Positions 30,654-41,101 of a stretch of 64,000 nt of DNA are shown in pieces. Source of the stretch: Cladosporium sp. IMV 00045 (taxonomy: Eukaryota; Ascomycota; Dothideomycetes; Cladosporiales; Cladosporiaceae); NCBI GenBank assembly GCA_001931905.2, contig MSJI02000733.1, forward strand, positions 18,282-82,281, given 5' to 3'. The translations under genes and the position numbers were made by a program. The notes under the pieces were generated by a model. The model did not search any database and was not told the DNA's origin. It worked only from the letters and a program-made list of their open reading frames with translations. The first letter of the stretch is position 1, and the number at the start of each line of letters is the position of its first letter.

Positions 30654-31232
30654 ATGCCTTTCACATTCTACACCTCCACCATCCTCCCCAGCCTCCACGT
30701 CCTCGACACCCTCACACACATCCTCACCAAAGCCTCCACGCAACCCAACGCATCCACCCTCCCCTCCGCCCGCCTCGCCCCCGACATGCGCCCCCTCTCC
30801 TCGCAAATCCACCTCGCCGCCCAAACAATCGAGCGCCTCCTCTGCCGCCTCAACAAAACCGCCCACACCCCCCTCGAAGACGACCTAACCACCTTCGAAG
30901 AAATGCACGCCCGCATCGCCAGCACGCGCGCCCTACTGGAAAGCGTCTCCGAAGCGAGCGTGAACGCCTGCGCGGACGAGGTGGCGCCCACGGATTTGAC
31001 CAGGGGTATGGTTTCTGACATGTCGGGGGCGGGGTATGCGGAGGGGGCGCTGGCGAATTTGTATTTTCATCTCAACATTGCGTATGCGATTTGCAGGGCG
31101 CAGGGCGTGCCGTTGGGGAAGCCGGATTATATCATGCCGTTTGTGAAGGGGCATGTGGGAGGGGTGGATTTGTCGGGGGCGGTGAGGGAGAGGGTTGATG
31201 CGGATGCGAAGAAGAAGGAGGAGAGTAGTTGA
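30654..31232 (+). CDS. DUF1993 family protein, copy A
   Basis: Single exon, 192 codons, matching the length of DUF1993 proteins. Typical segments are the start MPFTFYTSTILPSLHVLDTL, LAPDMRPLSSQIHLAAQTIE, the HARIASTRALLES helix, and ANLYFHLNIAYAICRAQGVP followed by GKPDYIMPF. The family is helical and resembles DinB-like four-helix bundles; no activity is established. Expressed head-to-head with the Rieske gene in both copies. Confidence 0.85.
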   Translation: MPFTFYTSTILPSLHVLDTLTHILTKASTQPNASTLPSARLAPDMRPLSSQIHLAAQTIERLLCRLNKTAHTPLEDDLTTFEEMHARIASTRALLESVSEASVNACADEVAPTDLTRGMVSDMSGAGYAEGALANLYFHLNIAYAICRAQGVPLGKPDYIMPFVKGHVGGVDLSGAVRERVDADAKKKEESS

Positions 31233-31801
31233 GGGGGCTGGGTTTGAGGCCGTGGGGTGGGTTGGGGGTGGAGGGTGAGGCTTGAAGTGAACTTGTCGCC
31301 ACTTTCTGTATGTTCCCGTTTTCTCAACTCTTATCCTGCATTCTTGTGGCGTTGATTGAGCTCTCGAACGTCTTCCTGCAAACCAGCAGCTTTTCCTCGA
31401 TCATGTTTTCTCATCATGCAAAAAGTCGGATACCACTAGTCGTTACCCCCTCAATGTGGTGGAAGAGCCATCCAAAAGACCGGACCGGAAAAAGGAAATC
31501 GAGCGTGAAATCAAGATTGCGGTCCATCGAGCTCCCTCCTGGAAGCTCGCGAGAAAAATGCCTGTAATACCATCATGCTAAGCATCCCTACTCCAAAACA
31601 TTCATCCGGATGGTCGCTCATTAGTCTCAACCAGGACCAATTCAGTCCTCATGATATATGTTCCCCATAACGCCTTCGCCGTGCTGTTCCGTGCTAATGC
31701 GCTTTCTCGCGCCGTGTGAGATAACAAGGGAAAGAGAAAGAAAGAGAGAAAGAAAACAAGCAATAGAAAAGACAAGAGGCAGAGGAAGAACCTCAATCGC
31801 C
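31233..31801. other. intergenic, copy A
   Basis: Convergent 3' spacer with purine-rich GAAAGAGAAAG tract near 31731-31760. No gene. Confidence 0.5.
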
Positions 31802-32695
31802 TCACAAAACCCCAACACCAATTAGTAACCCACTCACCAAACCCAGCGCAACAACAACGCCGCCCACACCCCCTCCCTTGCCACCCCTCGCACCGCTCTG
31901 CGATCCCTCGTCGCCATCACCATTCGCCTTGGCAGCAGCCTCGCTCGCCTCAGCTAACATGGCCCGGCCGGCGGTGACGGTGAAAGTGGCGTAGTCGATC
32001 TGGGTCGATGCAAGGGTGCTACTTGAGCCGACAAGGCCCAAACCTGAAATCTGCGAGCTGCTCGTGCAAGTCGCGGCCGTGGCGCGCGTGCCGCCGACTA
32101 AGTTGCAGTTGATCGTTGCGCCGGAGCGGGGTTTGTCGGTTTTGGCACCGTCGGCGAGGTCGGATGTGCCTGGCCTGGAAGGGGTGTGGTGTTAGAGGAT
32201 GGATGTTGGTTTTGAACGGGGCGGTGATGATGGTGATGGCGATCGAGTACTTACATTCCGTTGTCGGTGGTGACTATTGGGTTGTAGGTGTAGATCAATG
32301 TGCTCTCGCCTCCTGTTACGGTGATGGAGGATTGCAAGCTGCAGCCTTGAGGTCCGGTGGTGGAGACGTTGACTGGAGCGTGCATGCAGCCCACTGCGAA
32401 CGCGGTTTGATTCTCGTTCTGTCGGATGGTCAGCCGGTGAAAAGGAAATACTATATGCCATGTGTTAAGTAACTTGACATACTGCTGTGATGATTGAGGC
32501 GGCCAGGTGTTTGCCATTACCAGGCAGTTCATGTAGGCTGCCCGGTAAGAAGACCGTGGCTGTTGGCCATGGCGAGGGATCAGGCGGGGCGGAGGATGCT
32601 GGCGTTGCGTCTAGTGTGGAGTCTTGAGCGACGACGAGGGTGAATATGGATGTGAAGAGGAGAGGGAGGAATATAGATATCGAGCCAAACAGCAT
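31802..32695 (-). CDS. GPI-anchored secreted hypothetical protein, copy A, three exons
   Basis: Exons 32695-32483, 32418-32255 and 32174-31802, donors GTATGT and GTAAGT, 249 residues. A signal peptide (FGSISIFLPLLFTSIFTLVVA) is followed by a Pro/Ser/Thr segment. The extracellular domain includes CMHAPVN, QGCSLQSSITVTGG, ATINCNLVGG and TCTSSSQISG. A Gly/Ala/Ser-rich stalk leads to the final hydrophobic GVVVALGLVSGLLIGVGVL, typical of a GPI signal. The family appears fungus-specific; I do not know its role in the wall. Confidence 0.75.
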
Positions 32696-33484
32696 ACTGC
32701 TGGATGTTCTAATAGGTCACGGGCAGAACGTGGTGGTGGCGGCCACGTGACCGCGCTGAGTTGGTTGGTGAGCTCCTGACTGCGACTGGCTCTGCAGTAC
32801 TGAAACGAGCCAGGTTTTCTTGGTTGATATAGCGAAAACACCGGGTGAGATGAAAGACGAAAGAGATGCTGGTGATGATGAGGGATATACTCGCTCCCTA
32901 CAAACGACATCTTTCACGGGTGGTGCAGCGACGAGTCTTGTCTCTGCCAAGCAGCTTCGCGCTCAGCGCCTGGGCATCGTCGGGAAGATGGGTGACATGT
33001 GGCCTAATGTGCATTGTCAATACCTCCATGAATGTACCATCGAAGAGGTTTTCGAAAATCGTCGAAGGTCGATTGATTCATGGCACTCGGGGAGCGGTAG
33101 ATCGTGCTTTCAAGAGGCAGAGAATATCGACATGTCAATCATCCGGGATCATTACAACTTTTGGTTTCTGCTTCGGCCATGGCGTTAGGGCAGAGACATT
33201 TCGCCCGCTCTTGGGGCTGGCTCGGTCCGCGGCATTAACGAGTCGAACCAAAAGGTGGAGAGTTTGGTTGATCTTTGAGGATCTGATAACAATCGAGGAG
33301 CCCTCGTCATTTTGCTTAAGGTTCTCCTCGTTGTCAATTAACCGCTGACGTCGCGTGCGCTTGCGCTTGGGAGACGCGACTTGCGATATCGAAATTACTT
33401 GCATGTTTGTACATGTAGTCCATACACGCATGTACACTTTCGTCCTTTTCAACGCAATAAATTAGTATCTCAAGATCGCCCAGC
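32696..33484. other. intergenic between GPI protein and RTT106, copy A
   Basis: Short frames on both strands differ by indels from the matching frames in copy B, which argues against conserved coding. Divergent promoter region. Confidence 0.45.
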
Positions 33485-34524
33485 ATGGACGGTCATACCA
33501 AACAATTGATGCAACAGGCTTTCGGTTCCAACCCCCATCTGCTAGGCCGAATGGTCCACGCTGCCGGCAAGTTGAACCAACAACACCCAACGCGACTGTC
33601 GCTAATGCCTCCGTAGAGAACTTGCAAAATGGAGTACCTGAGCTGCTCAGGGATATATCAGCCCACATACTCTCCAGTCAACCATCAGGAATACCAATTC
33701 GGGAAGAAAATGGCGTCCCCGAAGAGCCAACCGCGAAGAAGCGCAAACTCGAACAAAACAACGAGGCCACCTCTCGTTCAACAGGAGGAACCGAAAACGG
33801 CAGCTACGACATCTCCAACCCGCCCGAAACCAACTTCGGATGCAAAGACGTCAGCTTCACGTCTCCCTTGCGCAAGAAGCTGAGATTGCAATTCGTCTCC
33901 GACAAGCTCAACCTGCTGAAGCGCCAGATCCGCCTGATCAACCAAGCCACCGGCGCCGTCGAATACGCCCTGCGCGGCGAAGATGTGGACACCATGTTCT
34001 GCCTGCCCGTGCCGGAAAAGGCGCAGCGTCAGCAGACTTTTGTCGTTTTCCCTCTGCCCGGCGCGCAGAGTTACGATGGCACACCGGCCGAGCCGCTCGT
34101 TTGGACAATGAACGAAACCAAAGGCACACCGGAGGCTTTTGGCGTGTCAACGCGCTTGCATGGGACCGAAGAGGACACGTTCGTCGACGTGACGCTCAGG
34201 GAGCTGAACACCTTCATGGCATCGCTGAGCAAGAAGACAATCCTGCCGGACGAGCGCGAATTCGCAAGCGAGATTCCCCAAAGCCACCGGAAGGGCGAGA
34301 AAGCATTCCACACGAAAGCCTTCCGAGGCAGCAAAGAAGGTTCGTCTCCACCACCTTTGCCCTTTCCAAATTCAAGCAAGATCACCCCCTAACAACCCAC
34401 CAGGCTACCTCTTCCTTTTATCCACGGGTATAGTCTTCGGCTTCAAAAAGCCCGTAGCCTACTTCCCCCTCCCATCCATCGAAAGCATCTCCTTCACATC
34501 CGTCCTCCAACGCACCTTCAACAT
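33485..34524 (+). CDS. RTT106: histone chaperone RTT106, copy A, cut by assembly gap
   Basis: A probable short first exon starts at 33485 ([11 protein letters not shown]). The second exon is open by 33622 and ends 34339; a branch-point-like GCTAATG and a TAG acceptor lie before it, but the exact first junction is uncertain. The third exon starts at 34404. The product includes [20 protein letters not shown] (first PH-like domain) and, in exon 3, [20 protein letters not shown] (second PH-like domain), then breaks at the 20-N gap. RTT106 deposits H3-H4 and binds K56-acetylated H3. The lost part is present in copy B. Confidence 0.85.
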
Positions 34525-34544
34525 NNNNNNNNNNNNNNNNNNNN
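34525..34544. other. assembly gap (20 N)
   Basis: Twenty N between copy A, which ends inside RTT106, and the start of copy B. The size is likely nominal. Order and orientation across it are a scaffolding claim, not sequence. Confidence 1.
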
Positions 34545-34635
34545 TTTTCATGTTTTCAATCCTCCTTGTATTTACCTATCATCCCACTCAGTCACGCAGC
34601 TGCAAACTTGACTCCTCCCGCTTCATCAAAACCGG
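34545..34635. other. unmatched 91 bp after the gap
   Basis: By eye it matches neither the left flank of copy A (17510-17600) nor the missing end of RTT106. It is either junction DNA or the diverged left flank of the second locus. Confidence 0.5.
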
Positions 34636-35435
34636 CAAATGAACGCTTTTTCCACGGCAGTGACATGCCTAGGTATCTAGCGTTCACGACCAATGAAACG
34701 ATCCACAACTTGAATGCTACTTCCTAGAGAGTCAATGCAGGTTCGGACAGTCTCCGTAGCCTCGTTGCGAGCAAGCAGTGATCATGCGAGGTTTTCCAGC
34801 ATCCGACGTCACTCCACACGAATTCCCACATGGTTCTCTGCTCCACTGGCTGCTGGTTCAGAGGCCGATCCGTGGGAGTGCGGCTCCACTGCTTGCGGAG
34901 TGCAAACGCCGATGAGGCAGCTTTATACCTGCGGGACTGTTATCTAGATAGTTGGTGGCGTCGCAGAAAAGGGCAATCGCTGGATAAGAACGAGACTCAG
35001 CATCGAGCACAGGCCCAATGCTGGTTTTCAGTGCTTCCATTCAAATCATTCTGCTGTCTTGAAGCCCTACACCTCTTCTCCAGACCCCAGAACTCTTTTC
35101 TCCGGATCGCAGCCAAAAACCTTGACTGGAGAACCCGATAATTGCGGGTCTAACGTGGGCGTCTTTGGCGTCGGGGCGACTTTGACCCTCTTGCAGGTCT
35201 CTGCGATCGACACTCACAATGGTTCTACGAAAACGAGGACTTCTCTGGATGGAAGCACGGGGTACAAACAGGCAAATGCCATCGGGTGCTTCTCCATCGT
35301 GATGCAATGGCAGAAAATCGGGACGAGTCTTGCCCTGGCATGGGTCTCCCGTCGTAGAATATAAAGAGTCTTGTCCAACCAAGCTTTAGGGTTGCCTTTG
35401 CTTTGTCTTGTCACGCCCCATCCGAGCAATTCAAG
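34636..35435 (+). promoter_or_regulatory. upstream region of GH28 copy B
   Basis: Counterpart of 17601-18376 with scattered indels. The TATAAAG box is kept at about 35360-35367. Confidence 0.4.
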
Positions 35436-36746
35436 ATGTACAAGCAATTGATCGCAGCGCTAGGCCTTCCGGCTTTGGCCCTGTCGGCTCCAAGCCAATC
35501 CCACATTCCCAGCTACGTCGACACCACCGGCTGCTCCAAGACGTGCGTCGTCGACTCCAGTGCCAACGACACTTCTTACGCGATCGAGGATGCCTTTCGC
35601 ACCTGCGGCCACGAGACGGGCGACAATCGCGGCAAGGTCGTGTTCAAGAAGGATGAGACTTACAATGTTCGCCGTGTCATGAACACTACCGGCTTGACTA
35701 ATGTTGATGTTGAGATTCATGGCACGCTCTTGTGGGACACCAACATCGATTACTGGCTCAACAACTCCATCCCTATTGGTTTCCAGAATCAGTCCACTGC
35801 TTGGGTCTTCGGCGGTGAGAACGTTCACTGGACTGGTTTCGGCTACGGCACCCTCGATGGAAACGGCCAAGTCTGGTATGATTTCATCAACGGAACGAAC
35901 AACTACCCCGGCCGCCCGCACCAGATCTCCTACGAGGGTATGAAGAACAGCGTCATCGAGAAGACCCGCTTCGTGCAGTCCCAAATGTGGACCCTCACCG
36001 TAATCCACAGCGAGGGCGTTCTCCTCGAAAACATCTACGTCAACAGCACCGACGTCAACCAAGAAGTAGGCTTCGACTTCAGCTCGCTGAACACCGACGG
36101 CGCCGACGTCATCTACAGCAACAACATCACCTTCCGCAACTGGGTCGTCGACTGCGGCGACGACAACATCTCCACCAAAGCCAATAGCACCAACATCCTG
36201 ATCGAGAACCAGGACTGGTACACCGGGCTGGGCTTCGCCATGGGCAGCATAGGCCAGTACGACGGCGACTTCGAACGCGTCGAGAACGTCACCGTCCGCA
36301 ACGTCACCGTCCACGACCGCATGCGCTACGCCGCGTATTTCAAAACCTGGACCGGCGTGTCACGCGGCTACCCCCCGAACGGAGGCGGCGGAGGTCTCGG
36401 CTACGCCGCCAACATCACCATGTCGGACTTCAAGCTCGACAACACTTCTGGCATTTTTGCGATCACGCAGTGCACGAGCTACAACGACGCCAGCGGCGAG
36501 TGCGACACGAGCGAATTCAACATCCGCGACATCACACTGGAGAACTGGAGTGGTACGTCGACCAGCAATGTGCTCGGTGAGTTGCAGTGTAGCGGTGCGA
36601 GCCCTTGCACGGGGATTAAGTATGAGAATGTCGAGATTGAGATTCCGAGTAATGGCACTATGGCTGAGCATTACCTCTGTGGGAATGTGTCGGAGCCGAT
36701 TGGGTTTGAGTGCACGGATGGGCTTTGGGAGGAGAATAATAGGTAG
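35436..36746 (+). CDS. secreted GH28 exo-type pectinase, copy B
   Basis: Same length and start as copy A, 436 residues from the signal-peptide Met. It differs at five residues, all in the last 90: Glu to Asp before ASGEC, then Asp/Glu, Asn/Gly, Ser/Glu and Leu/Ile near the end. The catalytic segments NTDG, CGDDN and AYFKTWTG are unchanged. Over the first 106 codons I count about six base differences and no amino-acid change, so the protein is under constraint and both copies look functional. Confidence 0.9.
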   Translation: MYKQLIAALGLPALALSAPSQSHIPSYVDTTGCSKTCVVDSSANDTSYAIEDAFRTCGHETGDNRGKVVFKKDETYNVRRVMNTTGLTNVDVEIHGTLLWDTNIDYWLNNSIPIGFQNQSTAWVFGGENVHWTGFGYGTLDGNGQVWYDFINGTNNYPGRPHQISYEGMKNSVIEKTRFVQSQMWTLTVIHSEGVLLENIYVNSTDVNQEVGFDFSSLNTDGADVIYSNNITFRNWVVDCGDDNISTKANSTNILIENQDWYTGLGFAMGSIGQYDGDFERVENVTVRNVTVHDRMRYAAYFKTWTGVSRGYPPNGGGGGLGYAANITMSDFKLDNTSGIFAITQCTSYNDASGECDTSEFNIRDITLENWSGTSTSNVLGELQCSGASPCTGIKYENVEIEIPSNGTMAEHYLCGNVSEPIGFECTDGLWEENNR

Positions 36747-36931
36747 AATTTGGATGGTGGTGAGGTGTGGGATGGGATTTGGATGATGTAGATGAGATGC
36801 TGTTGCAATGATATGAACGTAACGACATCCTTGTACATTTCCTGATATGAAGAATTCTTTCCCTTTTCCATGTTGTGTAAGCCCGTGATGCAAGAGTCGT
36901 GGGAGAATCAAAGTTTACAATGCGTTACAAA

Positions 36932-37322
36932 ATGGCTGCCCTTGCGGGTCCGCTACGAAGCCAGACAAAAACACCTTGAATTTGAGCCTACTTCGAAGAA
37001 ATTAGCTATATCTATCTCCTTTCCTATCGGAAGCGTATAAGATTTTGAGGTAGGTCTCTCTCGACGTAGAGCTGACGAGTAAAGCTGGTTTTAGGTCCGA
37101 GGAGGTCGTTTTAAGCTAGATCACTCAACGTATCGAGGAAGAATGCGCTTATGTTAGAGGCCTAGTATCTGCTTACGACACTTACGAGTGATCGTATCCT
37201 AGTCCTTCTTAAATTATTGGTATATCTCAAAAACCAGATAAGATATGTCACTTTTACGCGAAGCCAGCCTGATTTCCTACCTCCGCTCGCACCATTCGCA
37301 GCGGCCCCACAGGGGCAGCCAT
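36932..37322. mobile_element. 391-bp MITE-like element with terminal inverted repeats, only in copy B
   Basis: Left end ATGGCTGCCCTTGCGGGTCC and right end, read on the other strand, ATGGCTGCCCCTGTGGGGCC: 17 of 20 bases match and the next bases (GCT) also pair. The interior has no long reading frame. Copy A lacks it. Some extra bases flank it in B (about 36911-36931 and 37323-37352), and I could not define a clean target-site duplication. A non-autonomous DNA transposon is the simplest reading. Confidence 0.75.
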
Positions 37323-37752
37323 TATGCAAAGGGTTATAGTTGGACGTTCATTGCTTCAGATGTCCTAAACCAACGTTCGTGATTCTTCATACCACAACGA
37401 CATTGCCGGGGACATCGCACGCAGTCAAATACGTTTGTTGCAGAACGGAGTAGAAAGAGTAATGCTTTCTCATCGTGAAGCATACCCCCTTACTACCGTG
37501 GCGTCGATTTAAGCTCGCACGTGGTTGCACAACCTCGGTTGATACGATGGTGAGATTCGCCAGTGGGCAAATACCAAGACTTCAACCTTGCTCCGTTCTC
37601 GGCATCGATCAGTATGCACAACATAAGAATGATTTACAGGGGTGATATATCAACATCTGAACTTCTTCAGTCTCCATATCTCAATATCACTGCAAGTGCT
37701 CGGCAGGCGTCTCCTAGACCCGCAGCAGCCCATCGCATGAGCATCCAACAAC
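37323..37752. other. intergenic before CHR transporter, copy B
   Basis: Aligns with 19856-20251. No gene. Confidence 0.45.
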
Positions 37753-39249
37753 ATGTCCTCAACATTGTCATCACTCCGCCAAGCCATCAGCAATGGCCGC
37801 AAAACCCTCCTAACATCATCCAGCAGGACATCCAAAATCCCCGTCCTGGACATGCTGGCGCACAACTGGAGTCTAGGATTGACCTCCTTCGGCGGCCCAA
37901 CCGTGCACTTCCAGACTTTCCGCCGCCTCTTCGTGGACGAGTACAAATGGATCGACGAGAAGACTTACCAGGAAATGTTCGCTCTCTGTCAGGCGCTCAG
38001 TGGGCCTGGTAGTACGAAGATGATTTATCATGTCAATGTGATGCATTACGGGTTTTGGGTTGGCCTACTTGCTTTGCTCGTTTGGTGTCTGCCTACGGCT
38101 GTTGCGGCTTTTGGTCTGGCGTTGGGTATCAGGAGTGTTGGTGAGCAGTTGCCTTTGCCTGTGTATGCTCTTCTGAGTGGGCTTAACTCGGCTACGGTGG
38201 GGATTATTGCTCTTGCGGCTGTTCAGTTGAGCAGGAAGGCTATTACTGATACTTTGACGCGGATTTTGGTCTTCCTCGGCGCCACTGCTGGCATGCTCTA
38301 CAATGCTTTGTGGTATTTCCCTGTTCTGATGGCTGCAGGTGCTCTCATTGCTATGATGTGGGATTTGAAGCTGTTCCAAAGGGCGTGGAAAGGGCTTCGG
38401 AAGAATAGAGAGCCACGAGATCTTCCTAGTGAGGAGGGTGCAGAGCCTGTTCAGATCGATGCTGTTCCAGGACCACAAACAGAGATAAGTCAACGCCGGA
38501 CTCGCGACACAGACTCGACTTCCGCCAACGACGAAACAAGACTCGTGCCTTCCTTCCGCCCTCAACAAAAACTCCTCGACTCCTGGCGTCTCGGTGCTCT
38601 CATCATCGCAGCCTTCCTCGCCTCCTTCATCATCGTCATGATCTGCCGAGGCCTCTACAGCGGCGAGAACAGAGTCTTCGACCTCTTCGCCAACCTCTAC
38701 CTGGCCGGCACGATCATCTTCGGCGGCGGACCCGTTGTCATCCCCCTGCTTCGCGAATACATCGTAGCACCAGGCTGGGTGTCTCCCCGAGACTTCCTTC
38801 TCGGACTGGCGATCATGCAAGCCTTTCCCGGGCCCAACTTCAATTTCGCAGTGTACCTCGGAACGCTCGCGGTGCGTGACACGGGGGTGCCAGCGCCGTG
38901 TGGCGCTTTGGTCGGGTTGATAGCCATTTTCACTCCTGGGATCTGGTTCTACACGGGTTCAATGGGTCTTTGGGGTGAGATCCGTAAGATGCAGGCTATT
39001 AGGTCGGCGTTGAGGGGTGTTCATGCTGCGGCTGTTGGGTTGGTTTTCACGGCTGTTTATCGTTTGTTCGAGATTGGGTATTTGGATGAGAATGTGCAGA
39101 CGGGTGGCAGTCTCAGTCGAGATCCTTGGTGGATCGTCATTGTGGCTACGAGCTTTGTTGGGGGAATGTACTTTAAGCTTTCGCCGCCTTTGGCTACTGT
39201 CTTGGGAGCGGCGATGGGTCTTGTTTGGTACGCGGTGGTGCGGGCATGA
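37753..39249 (+). CDS. two-domain CHR-family transporter, copy B
   Basis: 498 codons like copy A, with both CHR motifs (SFGGPTVHFQTFRRLF and FGGGPVVIPLLREYIVAPGW) intact. Substitutions cluster in the hydrophilic central loop (for example VPGPQTEISQRRTRDTDSTS), as expected when the membrane domains are under selection. The remark on its odd setting in a pectin cluster applies equally. Confidence 0.9.
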   Translation: MSSTLSSLRQAISNGRKTLLTSSSRTSKIPVLDMLAHNWSLGLTSFGGPTVHFQTFRRLFVDEYKWIDEKTYQEMFALCQALSGPGSTKMIYHVNVMHYGFWVGLLALLVWCLPTAVAAFGLALGIRSVGEQLPLPVYALLSGLNSATVGIIALAAVQLSRKAITDTLTRILVFLGATAGMLYNALWYFPVLMAAGALIAMMWDLKLFQRAWKGLRKNREPRDLPSEEGAEPVQIDAVPGPQTEISQRRTRDTDSTSANDETRLVPSFRPQQKLLDSWRLGALIIAAFLASFIIVMICRGLYSGENRVFDLFANLYLAGTIIFGGGPVVIPLLREYIVAPGWVSPRDFLLGLAIMQAFPGPNFNFAVYLGTLAVRDTGVPAPCGALVGLIAIFTPGIWFYTGSMGLWGEIRKMQAIRSALRGVHAAAVGLVFTAVYRLFEIGYLDENVQTGGSLSRDPWWIVIVATSFVGGMYFKLSPPLATVLGAAMGLVWYAVVRA

Positions 39250-39388
39250 TGGGTTGAAGAATCGTTGTGTGTGAGCGAATCGATTCATGATTTGCTTTAT
39301 TGATCAAAAAAACCTTTTTAGACCAAACAAACGTGCTACGTCGATGTCAGACAGTTTATCGTTGCGGCCATCTAATCTACTGGAGCAT

Positions 39389-41101
39389 TCATGCCACCTC
39401 CACACGCGTAACCTGCGCATCCTTCGGTTTATCGGCATCATCATCAAACTCGCCCTCTTCGGCCAGCTTCGAAGCATTGCCCGCTCCCGGTCGTGCGAAA
39501 CCAAAGAGCTCATCCATCTGGTCCATACGTACGCCCTTGGTCTCATGAATGAAGAACCAAGCATAGATCGAGGCCAAAATGAGCATACTGGCAAAGAATA
39601 TGTACACTCCGAAGCCCATACCTGTACCCCAGTCAGTAATATCCCGTGTGAGATATGCGATTATTTGACACTTACCGCTAAACATCGACGGCAACGCCTT
39701 AGTAACGACAAAGGTCCAAAGCCAAACACTCATACCCGCCCACGGGCCGGAAATGCTGCGCAGACTGCTGGGGAAGATTTCCGCTGAGATGATCCAAGGC
39801 AGACCGTTCGCACCAAACGACCAAGCTGCACCAAACACCATGATCGCGGCCGTCGCAGCTTTACCTCCTGCGACGGTGCTCGCACTTTGAACCTCACCGG
39901 CTTGCGGGTTCCCAACGGCAATATAGCCGGCCAGATAGTATTGGCAAGCAGCGCAAGTGAGGGAAGAAATGATCCAGGGCATCTTGCGACCGAATGTATC
40001 GATGAAGAAAGTGAAGAAGATGATCGATCCTGCGGCTTTGATGATTCCATAGATTCCAGTCCACAGCGTGACGTCCGACAGTCCGATGGAAGTGAAAATG
40101 GTCGGGCTGTAGTAATTGATAGCCGCAGCACCACTCCAGCCTTGCCACATGAACATGATGAAGACGAGCAGGAAACGATTTCGCATGCCTTTCATGCACG
40201 ACTCGCGAAGGGCCGTTTTGACGAAAGCGCCGAACGAGGGAACGGCGCCGCCTGTCAATGCTCGCTCACCCTCGATTTGGTTTTGGATGTGGGCGACGTC
40301 TTGCTCAACGTAGACGTGGTCTACTGGGAGGTTTCTGTAGTATCCAAGGACATTGTATGCTTTCTCTTCATGACCGTGCTTCAACAACCACGTTGGCGAC
40401 TCTCGAAGGAACGGGATACCGAGAGCCAGCAGACCAGCTGGAATGAGCTGAACGGCCATTGGGATTCTCCAAGCGATCGAGTTGGTAGGCTCGATGTTGT
40501 GCACGATGCCGTAATTGATCCAGAAACCGATCACGGCACCAATCTGATATGATGACTCGAAGAAGCCTGTCAAACGACCACGGATGGCCGGGGGTGAAAT
40601 CTCGGCGATGTAGATAGGGCACACTGCAGCGATGCCACCGACTCCAAGACCTGTCAGGAGACGGCCGGCGTACATCAGTCCGAGTTGATGGGTCGCGACA
40701 GTGCACAGGATCGCGCCGACGGTGAAGATGGCGTCTGAGATGATGACCGTCCATCTACGACCAAGTTGCTCTAGAGATGCGAACATGAACAGGGCGCCAA
40801 AGAATCCGCCAGCCGAGTCTGTAGAGTCATATCAGATCGTGTGTGGTTATTAACAAGAGTTGTCGGACTTACAAATGCTAGTAAGATTGCTGTTGACCGC
40901 GTCTCGTTCCGAAGCCGACATCGCACTCAGACCAAAGTCCTCCTTGAACGATGGCTGCGTGATAGTAGTTCCGATGAAAGCGCTATCGTAGCCATACGCC
41001 ATGACCCCCATGGAAATGATGAGCGCAGATGCATACACCTTCCAGTTGTACACCTCTGGCGGTGTTGGCCGGTCTTCCGGCGCGCGAGCGAAGCCCGTCA
41101 T
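39389..41101 (-). CDS. MFS sugar porter, quinate/galacturonate type, copy B
   Basis: Exons 41101-40873, 40818-39676 and 39621-39389 with the same lengths as copy A (229, 1143 and 233 bp). Four residues differ from copy A: Ser/Ala twice in exon 1, Val/Ala in TGGAVPSFG, and Glu/Ala in GFARPGAG. Unlike copy A, the 54-bp second intron (39622-39675) has no stop and keeps the frame, so an unspliced message would add 18 residues near the last helices. Confidence 0.9.

Larger units (their letters stand above)
17601..34524 (+). repeat. segmental duplication, copy A (ends at N gap)
   Basis: About 16.9 kb colinear with 34636-51861 in direct orientation, genes and spacers alike. Gene order is GH28, CHR transporter, sugar porter (minus), aldolase, SKP1-like, F-box-like (minus), basic protein, Rieske (minus), DUF1993, GPI protein (minus) and RTT106. 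Coding parts are nearly identical in protein: the secreted GH28 differs at five residues. Spacers carry more substitutions and indels. The copy stops inside RTT106 exactly at the gap. Confidence 0.95.

Noticed and set aside
33135..33452. Minus-strand frame upstream of RTT106 with a basic KRKRTRRQR run
   Set aside because: The matching region in copy B has indels that shift the frame, so it is not conserved as protein.
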